Shown here piece after piece: positions 1 to 9,134 of a stretch of 64,000 nucleotides of DNA. The translations under genes were made by a program, and so were the position numbers. Positions within the stretch are counted from its first letter, which is position 1. Each line of letters opens with the position of its first letter. The notes beneath the pieces were generated by a model, which did no database searches, had not been told where the DNA came from, and was given only the letters and a program-made list of their open reading frames with translations. The DNA comes from Marinomonas sp. TW1. Its GTDB lineage: Bacteria > Pseudomonadota > Gammaproteobacteria > Pseudomonadales > Marinomonadaceae. The stretch is from assembly GCF_001625355.1 (NCBI RefSeq), contig NZ_JSEE01000011.1, positions 103,596-167,595 of the forward strand. The letters are read 5' to 3'.

Positions 1-590
1 TTGCAGCCCAAGGAGAGCAATGGCAAAACCTTGGCTTACAAGGCATTGCCGAACTGGCCGTTAGAATGGATGACAAAGCCCACTGTGACCTAGCATTAAA
101 AGCAATTGCGGATGCGCCATCCGCCTTTGTCTCTGCTCTTTGCCACGCCTTAGAACATCAGCACTTACCAGAGAACTTACAACAGGTGTTGATTGAAAAA
201 CTGTCGTCTGAGCAAGATGCTTTATTAAAAGCCAGCTATGTTCGCGGCCTTTCCAAAGCGCCATTTAATGATGCCTTGTTGCTGCCTTTGTTTGGCATTT
301 TAGGTGACTTAGCGAGCTGCACAGACGATGACATTCACCTGATCGCAGCGTTAGCAGCCAAATGCCCTCATTGGCTAAGTGCCAACCCACAGCTGCTTAG
401 AATTGTGATGGAAAAACTCGCACATCGTGATGACGGTTACATTGCCTTCAAACAGATCACCGCCGAACTAAGCCAACACCCGGAAACAAAGCAACCATTA
501 TGGCAGCTATTACGAAGCGAACGTATTAGCCCTAATTTGGCTCAAGCGGTGGGTTATTTGTTTACTCAAACGCCAAGCTCTATCCAGTAA
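1..590 (+). CDS. DUF3549 family protein, 5'-truncated by window edge
   Basis: The reading frame is open from base 3 to the stop at 588-590, so this is the C-terminal part (about 195 residues) of a longer protein. The visible start ('WQNLGLQGIAELAVR') matches my recollection of the DUF3549 family of gammaproteobacteria, whose members are about 340 residues long. The rest is a run of short amphipathic helices, HEAT-like in feel, with leucine/alanine-rich pairs. There is no signal peptide or membrane segment in the visible part. The function of the family is unknown. An internal ATG at 66 is not a credible start because the homology extends upstream of it. The next gene is convergent. Confidence 0.75.
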   Translation, partial: AAQGEQWQNLGLQGIAELAVRMDDKAHCDLALKAIADAPSAFVSALCHALEHQHLPENLQQVLIEKLSSEQDALLKASYVRGLSKAPFNDALLLPLFGILGDLASCTDDDIHLIAALAAKCPHWLSANPQLLRIVMEKLAHRDDGYIAFKQITAELSQHPETKQPLWQLLRSERISPNLAQAVGYLFTQTPSSIQ

Positions 591-614
591 ATAAGATTAA
601 AAACAGTCAAAAAA

Positions 615-648
615 AACCCAAACTTTTCAATAATGAAAAGTTTGGGTT
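615..648 (-). terminator. Rho-independent terminator of the 87-aa gene
   Basis: A perfect 15-bp stem (AACCCAAACTTTTCA and its complement) with a 4-base loop is followed, on the minus strand, by a T-run (the A-run at 609-616 on the plus strand). It lies 20 bp after the stop of the minus-strand gene at 668. The plus-strand side has no long T-run, so it mainly serves the minus strand. Confidence 0.8.
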
Positions 649-667
649 AAACAAGCAGAACCACCAC

Positions 668-931
668 TTAATGACGCACAGGAACAGCTTCGTTGGTTTC
701 TCTCATTCGCTTACGATGGGCAACAAACTCCGCACTTAAAATATAATCTCCTTGATCTGTGTAAGACAACGCACCTCGGTTAACTAAAGCATCTAATGTT
801 TTAGGGAGCACCTTTTGCCTTCTCTCTCCCTTGACAAAATAATATTGCTCTCCCATCTGAACCAATTTGAATCCAGACTCTAAAAATCCAACGCATAAAT
901 TTTGAGTTGGCGTTAACTTGAGTTTCATCAT
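668..931 (-). CDS. Hypothetical protein, 87 aa
   Basis: A small soluble protein that I do not recognise. It begins with two Met codons (start at 931 or 928). The middle contains a Lys/Arg-rich patch, then 'LDALVNRGALSY..GDYILS', which could be a winged-helix-like recognition helix and wing. This is only a resemblance. A good terminator follows and a 160-bp gap precedes it, so it is probably transcribed alone. Confidence 0.6.
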   Translation of the reverse strand: MMKLKLTPTQNLCVGFLESGFKLVQMGEQYYFVKGERRQKVLPKTLDALVNRGALSYTDQGDYILSAEFVAHRKRMRETNEAVPVRH

Positions 932-1040
932 TTCCCTCTCATTGCCGTCTCGTTAATTAACTCATAAAAATAACTATAGACGCTTTTTCGGAAAACGAAA
1001 TTTCAACTAACTTAATATTACAAAAAGATAAAAAACATAA

Positions 1041-1075
1041 AAAAAGGGAAGACCTTTGTAAGGCCTTCCCTTTTT
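1041..1075 (-). terminator. Terminator downstream of purU
   Basis: An inverted repeat pairs AAAAAGGGAAG with CTTCCCTTTTT across an inner imperfect stem. It ends in a T-run on the minus strand, 19 bp after the purU stop. Confidence 0.75.
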
Positions 1076-1093
1076 CATCAATATTTTAGCGAT

Positions 1094-1951
1094 CTAGTCA
1101 GCAAAGACGACCGTCTTATTCCCATGCACCAGAACGCGATCTTCCAAGTGATAACGCAAACCTCGGGACAGAACCAGTTTTTCAATGTCTTTCCCCAGTC
1201 GCACCATATCTTCTGCAGAATGGCTGTGACGAACTCGAATGACATCTTGCTCAATGATTGGACCTGCATCCAGATCCGCCGTCACATAATGACACGTTGC
1301 CCCAATCAGCTTAACCCCTCTCACAGCCGCCTGATGATAAGGCTTAGCGCCAATGAAGGACGGCAAGAAACTATGGTGTATATTGATCACTCGATGCTTG
1401 TATTTCTCACACAAATATTCTGGGAAGATTTGCATATAACGAGCCAGTACAATGGTATCAGCGCCGACTTCATCAATGCGTGCTTCAATTTCTTGGAAGG
1501 CTGGCATTTTATTTTCTTTTGGTACTGAAATGCAGAAGTACGGCACGTTATACCATTCCACCATAGAACGAAGGTCTTCATGGTTCGCAATGACCCCGAC
1601 AATTTCACAGTTCAGTTCACCTGTGTGCCAGCGGTGCATGATGTCATTTAAACAGTGAGACTCTTTGGTCGCCATTAAGATGACTTTTGGACGGTCTTCA
1701 CTGTCTTTTACGTACCACTTCATGTTGTACTCTTCCGCAATTGGCGCGAACTCCTCACGGAAAGTGTCAACATCAATGGCAAGACTCTCAGCATCAACAT
1801 CATGACGCATGAAAAACCATTTTTGCTCTAAATCTGTGTGATGACTTGCTTCAATAATCGAACCAGAACGCTCGTTTAAGAACTGACTAACGGCCGCTAC
1901 AATCCCTACTCGATCGGGACAACTAATCACAAGACGAAATGTTTTTCTCAT
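1094..1951 (-). CDS. purU: Formyltetrahydrofolate deformylase
   Basis: PurU hydrolyses 10-formyl-THF to formate and THF, balancing one-carbon pools and feeding formate to PurT. At 285 residues it has the usual length. An N-terminal ACT domain (about 5-80, 'VISCPDRVGIVAAVSQFL') precedes a formyltransferase fold (about 90-285). The catalytic signature 'NIHHSFLPSFIGAKPYHQA' and the conserved Asp in 'YVTADLDAGPIIEQD' are both present. It stands 93 bp after rlmKL on the same strand and could be read through from it, but it has its own terminator. Confidence 0.95.
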   Translation of the reverse strand: MRKTFRLVISCPDRVGIVAAVSQFLNERSGSIIEASHHTDLEQKWFFMRHDVDAESLAIDVDTFREEFAPIAEEYNMKWYVKDSEDRPKVILMATKESHCLNDIMHRWHTGELNCEIVGVIANHEDLRSMVEWYNVPYFCISVPKENKMPAFQEIEARIDEVGADTIVLARYMQIFPEYLCEKYKHRVINIHHSFLPSFIGAKPYHQAAVRGVKLIGATCHYVTADLDAGPIIEQDVIRVRHSHSAEDMVRLGKDIEKLVLSRGLRYHLEDRVLVHGNKTVVFAD

Positions 1952-2043
1952 ACTAGAAACTTATAAACCTTTTAAAATCAGCAAGTTAAATAACTTACAA
2001 ACAATCGAAATTAATTTTCAGGAAATTATACTGGATCCAACGC

Positions 2044-4212
2044 TTAAGGCACAGATTTATGTTTAATAAGATAACACTGATGGATCTTACTATTGCGCTC
2101 AAAATCCGGATCCAATGTCGAACGGGTAATATCCTGTACGTCAAACTCACTCATTAGATCGTCATCCAAACGGAAACGACGGTAATTATTGGAGAAAATA
2201 AGTTCACCTTCCGTAGCCAACCTCGCCATCGCCAATCGCACCAAATCGCCGTGATCTCGCTGGATGTCTAACACATCCGCCATTTTCTTGGAGTTAGAAA
2301 AAGTCGGAGGATCCATAAAGATCAGATCAAATTCGTCACGACTCTGTTTTAACCACTCAAAGCAATCTGCTCGCACCACCGTATGATCACGATCTGAGAA
2401 CTCATTCAATTCAATATTACGGCGTGCCCAATCCGTGTAAGTATTTGACATATCGACACTCAATGTCGTCAAAGCCCCACCTTGACCAGCATGAACCGAC
2501 GCCGACGCGGTATAACAAAATAGATTTAAGAAACGCACGCCGTCGGCTTTTTGTTGAATCAATTTACGAACAGGTCGATGATCTAAAAACAGCCCAGTAT
2601 CTAAATAATCTTTAAGATTAACAATAAAGTCACAACCGTATTCTTCTACGATCATCTCATGCTGTGATTGATCGAGCTTCTCGTACTGGCCTTTACCCGC
2701 TTGACGCTGACGATGTTTCACCACCACATTCGATTCCGCAATGTTTAATGCGCCTGGAATCGCGGACACCACTTCGAATAACCGTTGCTTAGCCTTTTCA
2801 GGGTCAACACTTTTTGGCGCTTGATACTCTTGCACATGAGCCCAGTCGTTATACAAATCAATCGCAACGGCATACTCAGGCATATCAGCATCGTACACAC
2901 GGAAGCACTGAATTTTGTTTTTAACAGCCCATTTTTTCATTTTCTTTAGGTTTTTTTGCAGACGATTCGCCACCATTTGCGCACCAGGCGTCATCACAGA
3001 TTGGGCAACCGCATCCGCTTTAATATTACCGTAGGTAACAGGGAATTGATAAGCTCGACACTCAATACCGCCATTAATCACTCGTGTACTTTTTTCAGGA
3101 CGAACTGGGATTTGACGAGCCAAATGATCATTGCTGGTCAGCATCATAAATTGCCAGCCATGAGCGTGATTTACAACCCACTCACCTAATTGACGATACA
3201 AAGCAATCAATGCCATTTCATCACCCAAACGCTCACCATAAGGAGGGTTCGTAATAACCAAGCCTGGCTGTGCGTCATCTACGATGAATTCGTGCTCTTG
3301 GAATGACGACATGCTCACCTCGATGAGTCCAGTCAAACCTGCTCGCTTGATGTTTTCGCGAGCGGCCGCAATGGCTTTTTGCTCTCGATCCGTGCCTTGA
3401 AAGCGAATGCCTAAACTTTCAGGGTCTTTTTTGCGATTTTTAGCCAAGTCATTTAATTGTTGCCATAAGCGGTGATCATGCTGCTTCCAACCTTTGAACC
3501 CCCAATACTGACGACGTAAGCCTGGCGCAATGTCCAATGACATCATGGCGGCCTCAACCAAAAACGTCCCTGAACCACACATAGGATCAATCAATTGTTT
3601 CAGATCGGAATCCACACCCCAGCCCGCTCTCAAGAGCAAGCCCGCGGCTAAGTTTTCTTTTAGCGGCGCCATTGCACCTTGCTGGCGATAACTGCGTCTG
3701 TGCATACTCTCGCCAGACAGATCAACACTTACCGTCACAACATCGCGCTTAATTCGGACCGCGATACGAACATCGGGCTGATTTTTCTCAACGTTTGGAC
3801 GCTCGCCTGTTTGGGCAACAAAGTAATCCGCAATGGCATCTTTTGTTCTCACCGCGCCAAACTGAGTGTTACGTATGTGATGGTTGGTACCATGACAATC
3901 AATCGCAAGGGTATTCGTAACCAGCAAATGCTGTGACCAATCAATGGCCTTTACCCCATTGTACAAATCGTCCGCAGATTCCATTTTAAATTGGGCGATG
4001 GGCAACATAACGCGAGTGCCAACTCGAGACCAAAGACATGCTTTATAGATGCCTTCCAAGTCCGTTGTCAGTTTAACTTGCGCTTCACCTAAGCGAGTTT
4101 GTGTTAAGCCTTCAGCGTGCAGCTCTTTTTCAAGAACATTCTCCATGCCGATCGGACAGGTTATTTCTAATGCGTACATCACTTGCTCTGGTGTTTCTGT
4201 ATTTGGGTTCAT
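2044..4212 (-). CDS. rlmL: Bifunctional 23S rRNA m2G2445/m7G2069 methyltransferase
   Basis: A fusion enzyme (RlmKL) that methylates two guanines of 23S rRNA. At 722 residues it is close to the E. coli protein. Order: an N-terminal THUMP domain (about 50-160), an RlmL methyltransferase with the 'DPMCGSGTFLVEAA' SAM loop and the 'NPPYGER' catalytic motif, then the C-terminal RlmK methyltransferase with 'FLNLFCYTASASVHA' and 'DLIFMDPPTFS'. Start at 4212; a second in-frame ATG 11 codons later (before 'YALEITCPIGM') is also plausible because neither has a strong ribosome-binding site. Confidence 0.95.
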   Translation of the reverse strand: MNPNTETPEQVMYALEITCPIGMENVLEKELHAEGLTQTRLGEAQVKLTTDLEGIYKACLWSRVGTRVMLPIAQFKMESADDLYNGVKAIDWSQHLLVTNTLAIDCHGTNHHIRNTQFGAVRTKDAIADYFVAQTGERPNVEKNQPDVRIAVRIKRDVVTVSVDLSGESMHRRSYRQQGAMAPLKENLAAGLLLRAGWGVDSDLKQLIDPMCGSGTFLVEAAMMSLDIAPGLRRQYWGFKGWKQHDHRLWQQLNDLAKNRKKDPESLGIRFQGTDREQKAIAAARENIKRAGLTGLIEVSMSSFQEHEFIVDDAQPGLVITNPPYGERLGDEMALIALYRQLGEWVVNHAHGWQFMMLTSNDHLARQIPVRPEKSTRVINGGIECRAYQFPVTYGNIKADAVAQSVMTPGAQMVANRLQKNLKKMKKWAVKNKIQCFRVYDADMPEYAVAIDLYNDWAHVQEYQAPKSVDPEKAKQRLFEVVSAIPGALNIAESNVVVKHRQRQAGKGQYEKLDQSQHEMIVEEYGCDFIVNLKDYLDTGLFLDHRPVRKLIQQKADGVRFLNLFCYTASASVHAGQGGALTTLSVDMSNTYTDWARRNIELNEFSDRDHTVVRADCFEWLKQSRDEFDLIFMDPPTFSNSKKMADVLDIQRDHGDLVRLAMARLATEGELIFSNNYRRFRLDDDLMSEFDVQDITRSTLDPDFERNSKIHQCYLIKHKSVP

Positions 4213-4268
4213 TTATCAATACTTTTGGTTCAGTGTCATGACAATATGGTCAAGCCATAAATAAGAAA

Positions 4269-4287
4269 GGCGGGATCAAATCCCGCC
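4269..4287 (-). terminator. GC-rich hairpin downstream of pyrD
   Basis: An 8-bp perfect stem GGCGGGAT/ATCCCGCC with a 3-base loop. On the minus strand it is followed by TTTCTTAT, a weak T-tract. It lies about 50 bp after the pyrD stop. Confidence 0.5.
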
Positions 4288-4338
4288 CTGGCACGAGGAC
4301 GATCGCATCGTCTTTCGCGCTAAATTACAGTTCGTTAT

Positions 4339-5379
4339 TCAGTTATTCAAATCTCGTTCTCGATAATAAGCGTCAGTGCTTGCGATGGCTTCTTTGACCA
4401 ATTCCGGTCCATGATAAATAAAGCCCGAATACATTTGCACCAATCGCGCACCCGCTTGCAATTTCTCAACCGCATCAGCACCAGTAGAAATACCACCAAC
4501 ACCAATAATAGGTAACGTATCTTTCAAATGCTCAGCCAACACTCGCACCACATGAGTTGAAGCATCACGTACTGGAGCACCGCTTAAACCACCCGCTTCT
4601 TCAGCAAAGCGATGACCGCTCACAGCATCACGGGACAAGGTCGTATTGGTCGCAATAATGCCATCGACTTTTTGCTCTACCAAGGTATCAGCCACCAATT
4701 TAATTTCATCGTCCGACATATCCGGTGCGATTTTTACCGCCAACGGAATGCGTTTACCCTGCTCTGCTTGATAGCGATCTCGTGCTTCTACCAATGGGGA
4801 AATCAATTCAGCAAGACTCTCGCCAAATTGCAAGCTGCGCAAGCCCGGCGTATTTGGCGAACTGATGTTCGCGGTAATATAGTCGGCATAAGGTATCACG
4901 GCTTCCAGACACGCAAGGTAATCAGCCGCCGCATCTTCAACCGACGTACTGAGATTCTTACCAATATTCACCCCTAAAATACCAGGGTAACGATGCTTTT
5001 GAATACGTGACACTAGGTGATCGACACCCTTATTGTTAAACCCCATGCGGTTGATAATGGCTTCGTGTTCCGGCAGTCGAAACAAGCGCGGTTTTGGGTT
5101 ACCCGCTTGACCTTTCGGTGTCACCGTCCCCACTTCCACAAACCCAAACCCACAAGCCCCCAGCGCTTCAAAAGCATCGGCATTTTTGTCTAGCCCTGCC
5201 GCTAAACCAACTGCATTTGGAAAACGTAAGCCCATTACATCCACTGGCTTCGTCGATGGCAAGCTAGAAAAGAATTTGTTTAAGCCTAATCGACTGCTCG
5301 CTGCGAGCATGTCCAACGACAGCTCATGTGACACTTCTGGGTCTAATTTAAACAATAGCGAGCGGGCAAACTGATACAT
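4339..5379 (-). CDS. pyrD: Dihydroorotate dehydrogenase (quinone), class 2
   Basis: PyrD oxidises dihydroorotate to orotate in pyrimidine synthesis, passing electrons through FMN to quinone at the inner membrane. I choose the ATG at 5379 ('[20 protein letters not shown]'), giving 346 residues, because family members start this way and GAGGAGC lies about 8 bases upstream; the frame is open to 5409 without homology. The N-terminal amphipathic helices are those of class 2 enzymes. Visible motifs include '[12 protein letters not shown]', '[14 protein letters not shown]' with the catalytic Ser, and the C-terminal FMN phosphate site '[13 protein letters not shown]'. Confidence 0.95.
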   Translation of the reverse strand: MYQFARSLLFKLDPEVSHELSLDMLAASSRLGLNKFFSSLPSTKPVDVMGLRFPNAVGLAAGLDKNADAFEALGACGFGFVEVGTVTPKGQAGNPKPRLFRLPEHEAIINRMGFNNKGVDHLVSRIQKHRYPGILGVNIGKNLSTSVEDAAADYLACLEAVIPYADYITANISSPNTPGLRSLQFGESLAELISPLVEARDRYQAEQGKRIPLAVKIAPDMSDDEIKLVADTLVEQKVDGIIATNTTLSRDAVSGHRFAEEAGGLSGAPVRDASTHVVRVLAEHLKDTLPIIGVGGISTGADAVEKLQAGARLVQMYSGFIYHGPELVKEAIASTDAYYRERDLNN

Positions 5380-5418
5380 AAAAAAGCTCCTCAATGGGAT
5401 CATCTGCAATCTTGGGTG

Positions 5419-5640
5419 TCATCTCAGTTTAGTCACACCCACTAATTTATTCCTACTATCAAATTCGACTTCAAACAAACCATGAATGCCTTGGTGGGTG
5501 ACAAAAGATTGAAACGCGGACAAAGGTAATTGTACCTTACGTCCATCTAAGCTACTTGCCACTAAATTCTTTGCAGCACCAGCGTACATAGCTTTATATT
5601 TAAACGCAGGCAAAGCCACATTTAATACAAGTTTCGCCAT
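5419..5640 (-). CDS. DUF2835 family protein
   Basis: 73 residues. The core 'SLDGRKVQLPLSAFQSFVTHQGIHGLFEVEFD' matches the small DUF2835 family of gammaproteobacteria, which has no known function. It is predicted soluble. It is 40 bp upstream of pyrD on the same strand, so the two may be co-transcribed, and it faces the MoxR operon across a shared promoter region. Confidence 0.8.
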   Translation of the reverse strand: MAKLVLNVALPAFKYKAMYAGAAKNLVASSLDGRKVQLPLSAFQSFVTHQGIHGLFEVEFDSRNKLVGVTKLR

Positions 5641-5769
5641 TATTCTTTCCTGTGCTTACATTACCCTTACAAAGTTCGCTCTGTGCGTAAAGATTTGAAT
5701 CCGATAAGATGGGCACTATTATATGGCCTTCACACCTTTTTTGACAGAAGTATAAGGAATCTCAATTCG

Positions 5770-6738
5770 ATGGTAACTCTTGTTGAGCAACTAAAAGATC
5801 ACCTCAATCAAGCCATTATTGGTCAAGAAGAATTAACACACGAATTATTGGTTGCGCTCATCGCCAATGGTCACGTTCTTTTAGAAGGGCCACCAGGCAT
5901 TGCCAAAACCACGGCGGCCAAGGTATTAGCCAATACCATAGACAGCCGCTTCCAACGTATTCAGTTCACCCCAGATTTACTGCCAGGTGACATAACCGGT
6001 TCCGACATTTACCAACAAGAAACCGGACAGTTTAGCTTTGTTGCTGGGCCCATTATGAATGACATTGTACTCGCCGATGAAATCAACCGCGCGCCCGCAA
6101 AGGTACAATCCGCCTTGCTGGAAGCCATGGGGGAAAAGCAAGTCACGGTAGGCAATCAAAGCTACTCTTTACCAGCGTTGTTTTTTGTCATCGCCACCCA
6201 GAACCCCATTGAGCAAGAAGGCACTTACCCCCTTCCTGAAGCGCAACTTGATCGCTTTATGATGAAAATCAACCTTAATTACCCAAGCGCCAACAGTGAA
6301 CTAGAAGTACTTCGTCTCGTTCGACAACAAGACTTGCACAAAACCACCACAGACAAGCCGCAAGCACTCTGTCGTCCCAAGCAAATCTTGGCCTTACAGC
6401 AACAGGCATTGGGCTTATACATGTCTGAAAATGTTGAGCAATATATTGTGCAATTGGTGGTAGCGACACGCCAACCAGAGCTGTATCTTGGGCAACAAGC
6501 GCAAGATTTGAAGCTGATTGAATTTGGAGCCAGTCCACGTGGCACACTGGCATTAGATCGTTGCGCTCGTGCCAATGCCCTACTAAACGGTCGCGATTTC
6601 GTCACCCCTGACGATGTTCGACAAGTCGCCTTGCCAGTCCTTCGGCACCGAATTATCACCTCATTTGAAGCCCAAGCCTCTGGTCTATCAACAGACGATA
6701 TACTAAATCGTCTCATTAGCCATGTACCAGCGTTATGA
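5770..6738 (+). CDS. MoxR-family AAA+ ATPase
   Basis: A MoxR-type chaperone ATPase of 322 residues that works with von Willebrand (VWA) proteins on metal-dependent assembly or on envelope stress. Walker A is 'GPPGIAKTT' (about 40-48) and Walker B 'LADEINRAP' (about 101-109). 'IATQNPIEQEGTYPLPEAQLDRF' carries sensor 1 and the arginine region. I start at the ATG at 5770 ('MVTLVEQLKDHLNQAI') with AAGGA upstream, because the 29 residues encoded before it (frame open to 5683) look non-homologous. It is the first gene of a six-gene operon reaching 12642. Confidence 0.93.
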   Translation: MVTLVEQLKDHLNQAIIGQEELTHELLVALIANGHVLLEGPPGIAKTTAAKVLANTIDSRFQRIQFTPDLLPGDITGSDIYQQETGQFSFVAGPIMNDIVLADEINRAPAKVQSALLEAMGEKQVTVGNQSYSLPALFFVIATQNPIEQEGTYPLPEAQLDRFMMKINLNYPSANSELEVLRLVRQQDLHKTTTDKPQALCRPKQILALQQQALGLYMSENVEQYIVQLVVATRQPELYLGQQAQDLKLIEFGASPRGTLALDRCARANALLNGRDFVTPDDVRQVALPVLRHRIITSFEAQASGLSTDDILNRLISHVPAL

Positions 6739-6752
6739 TTAATTCGATATAG

Positions 6753-7670
6753 ATGACTATGAGTGCTCTTTTAGCCCCCTCTTCACCTGAGTTACAAGAC
6801 GTGGATTTTGCTCAACTCGGGCATTATGCTAAACACCTTGGGCGCGCACCACGGGCAAAGCACTTCGCTTTAACCAGTGGCGAACGCCATGCTCATCTAA
6901 AAGGGCAAGGGTTAGAAATGCTGGAACTTCGCGCGTATCAAGCCAGTGATGATCTGCGCCATATTGATTGGCGTGTCACCGCGCGCACAGGCCAGGCCCA
7001 AACCCGTCTCTATGCACAAGAAAACGAACACCAAAGGCTGCTTCTAATGGATCTTTCTAGTGACGCCTATTTCGGTACAAAATACAGTTTTATTTCCACT
7101 CGTTTTGTACAACTAGCAGGTATCCTAGCTTGGCGGACAAAACAACAAGGTGACAAGCTTTCCTATCGATTGTGCTTTGGTGGACTCGACATCTGGCAAC
7201 AAACAACACCGCTGTTAGCAAAATTATTTCAGCCTTTATCGCAAGCCAGCTTAATACAATCACGTCAATACTCAACACCATCGCTGCAAGTACTGACACC
7301 AAACCCGGTCAGTCTAAAAGCGCGCAATAAAGATGTGATTATTTTGACCGACAAACAACATCTCAGTCGACCTGAAACGCTTTATTTAAAGCAACTTGCG
7401 CAGCACAATAAGGTATTTTGGGTTCAAATAATTGACGCCAACACCTTTAAACTTGCCCCAGGACAATATCAGATTAAAAATGCCTCTGGTGAGTCCACAG
7501 TGAACATCAGCGAACGCAGTTCAAACTTGGCTCAGCAGGCCTTTCAGAAACAGAATCAACAGCTAAAAAAGCAGCTAAATCAGCTCGATATTGAACATCT
7601 GGTGTTTGATTTATCTGAGCCACCTGAAGGCATCGCTCGATACTTGCTGTCATTAGGAGCCATTGGATAA
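6753..7670 (+). CDS. DUF58 domain protein (MoxR/Bat operon)
   Basis: 305 residues. The hallmark DUF58 segment is 'LRAYQASDDLRHIDWRVTARTGQAQTR', about residues 70-95, followed by a degenerate VWA-like fold ('LLLMDLSSDAYFG', 'DVIILTDKQH'). Proteins of this family always travel with MoxR ATPases; their biochemical role is unsettled. The start is 14 bp after the MoxR stop; a second ATG two codons later is equally possible. Its stop shares a base with the ATG of the next gene (TAATG), indicating translational coupling. Confidence 0.88.
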   Translation: MTMSALLAPSSPELQDVDFAQLGHYAKHLGRAPRAKHFALTSGERHAHLKGQGLEMLELRAYQASDDLRHIDWRVTARTGQAQTRLYAQENEHQRLLLMDLSSDAYFGTKYSFISTRFVQLAGILAWRTKQQGDKLSYRLCFGGLDIWQQTTPLLAKLFQPLSQASLIQSRQYSTPSLQVLTPNPVSLKARNKDVIILTDKQHLSRPETLYLKQLAQHNKVFWVQIIDANTFKLAPGQYQIKNASGESTVNISERSSNLAQQAFQKQNQQLKKQLNQLDIEHLVFDLSEPPEGIARYLLSLGAIG

Positions 7671-8143
7671 TGACCCAAGCATCGCCTGTAGACTTACCGA
7701 ATAAAGGGTATTTATTGCCCGATGCCGTTGCCATGTGGCCACCCGTTTGGTGGACTTGGCTTGTGCTTGCTTTGTTATGCGTACTGGTCATCAGCACCTT
7801 ATGGTGGTTGCGAAAGCGATATAAGAAACGAGCTTATCGACGTGAAGCACTGCTCATTTTGAAACAGCAAACCCGCCAAGGCTTAGAAGGCCGCCATATT
7901 ATTTTATGTCATGAGTTGATTCGTCGCTGCCTCATCAGCTCAGGTAAAGATCAACAAGCAGCGCTAAACAGCCGAGAGCTTATCGCTGTTTTAGACCAAC
8001 AGATGACAAAAAAGCATAATTTTGCACAGCTCGGCGAAGCCTTTATCGTCGCGCCATATCAAGCCGAAGTCGAGGTCAATACCGAAGAGATTCAGAAAAT
8101 GGTCACAACCACTCGTTATTGGATTAGGAAGCACCATGCTTGA
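7670..8143 (+). CDS. DUF4381 membrane protein (Bat operon)
   Basis: 157 residues with one transmembrane helix near residues 28-47 ('WWTWLVLALLCVLVISTLWWL') followed by a basic anchor (RKRYKKRAYRR) and a soluble helical domain. This layout and its position between DUF58 and VWA genes fit DUF4381. The start ATG overlaps the previous stop by one base and its own stop overlaps the next gene by 8 bases, so the group is tightly coupled. Confidence 0.85.
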   Translation: MTQASPVDLPNKGYLLPDAVAMWPPVWWTWLVLALLCVLVISTLWWLRKRYKKRAYRREALLILKQQTRQGLEGRHIILCHELIRRCLISSGKDQQAALNSRELIAVLDQQMTKKHNFAQLGEAFIVAPYQAEVEVNTEEIQKMVTTTRYWIRKHHA

Positions 8144-9134
8144 ATTTGTGTGGCCTTGGTTCCTCATTGTTTTGCCCATTCCACTATTGGCTCGCTGGTT
8201 ACCCAACGCCAAACCAAGCCGTGACGCCTTGTGGTGGGCACAGTCTCAACACCTAATCCAACATCAAGACAAGACAACAACCGCAGGGCAATCCATACTC
8301 GGAAAAAGTTTCCTGTGGCTGGCTTGGCTACTGTTAGTGATTGCCATTAGCCGCCCGACTTGGGTCGGAGAACCAACACAAGTGACACCGTCCGGACGCG
8401 ATTTACTCATTGCACTGGACTTATCCGGCAGCATGAAAATCACCGACATGACACTCCATCAACAAACGGCTGATCGCTTACAGGCCGCCAAAGCGGTACT
8501 GGCTGATTTCATAGACAAACGTCGCGGTGATCGCATTGGGATTATTGTCTTTGGCACAAAAGCATTCCTGCAGGCACCTTTGAGCTTTGACACCAAAACC
8601 ATCAACCAACTCGTCCAAGAGACGCAAATTGGCTTTGCAGGGCAAAGAACCGCCATCGGAGACGCCATTGGCTTGGGCATTAAGCGCTTAGAAGACAAAG
8701 CGTCCGATCAAAAAGTCTTGATTCTTATGACCGATGGTGCCAACACAGCAGGACGCGTTCAGCCTAGCCAAGCAGCCGCCTTTGCCGCATCTCAGGATGT
8801 TCGCATCCATACCATAGGCATAGGGGCGGACAGCATGTTGGTACGAGGTTTTTTTGGTCCAAAAGAAGTCAACCCATCCAGCGACCTTGACGAGGACCTA
8901 TTAAAAAACATTGCGTCTCAAACCGGTGGCCAATATTTTCGCGCCAAAAGCACCGAAGATTTACAGCGCATCTACCAACAACTGGATGAAATGGAACCCA
9001 CCCCTTCAGAAGAGGTTTGGCAACGCCCTGTGACCACATTTTTTCATTGGTTTGCCCTGTTTGCCATCTTAAGTTTTAGCCTCTCTTTGATTTCTAATAA
9101 TGGCTATTATTTAAGCAAAAGGGGGCGAACATGA
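8136..9134 (+). CDS. VWA-domain membrane protein, BatA-like
   Basis: 332 residues from the ATG at 8136, which overlaps the DUF4381 stop by 8 bases. The frame is open to 8022, but that 38-codon extension lies inside the upstream gene and looks unrelated. Two N-terminal hydrophobic segments (about 5-20 and 57-75) are followed by a VWA domain with a full metal-ion site: 'ALDLSGSMK' (DxSxS at 95-99), then the Thr/Asp positions 'GQRTAIGDAIG' and 'LILMTDGAN'. A C-terminal helix (about 300-322) anchors the domain facing the periplasm. Family: BatA of the Bacteroides aerotolerance locus. Confidence 0.9.
   Translation: MLEFVWPWFLIVLPIPLLARWLPNAKPSRDALWWAQSQHLIQHQDKTTTAGQSILGKSFLWLAWLLLVIAISRPTWVGEPTQVTPSGRDLLIALDLSGSMKITDMTLHQQTADRLQAAKAVLADFIDKRRGDRIGIIVFGTKAFLQAPLSFDTKTINQLVQETQIGFAGQRTAIGDAIGLGIKRLEDKASDQKVLILMTDGANTAGRVQPSQAAAFAASQDVRIHTIGIGADSMLVRGFFGPKEVNPSSDLDEDLLKNIASQTGGQYFRAKSTEDLQRIYQQLDEMEPTPSEEVWQRPVTTFFHWFALFAILSFSLSLISNNGYYLSKRGRT

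Noticed and set aside
1124..1528. 134-codon plus-strand frame inside purU
   Set aside because: Fully antisense to a clear PurU coding region.
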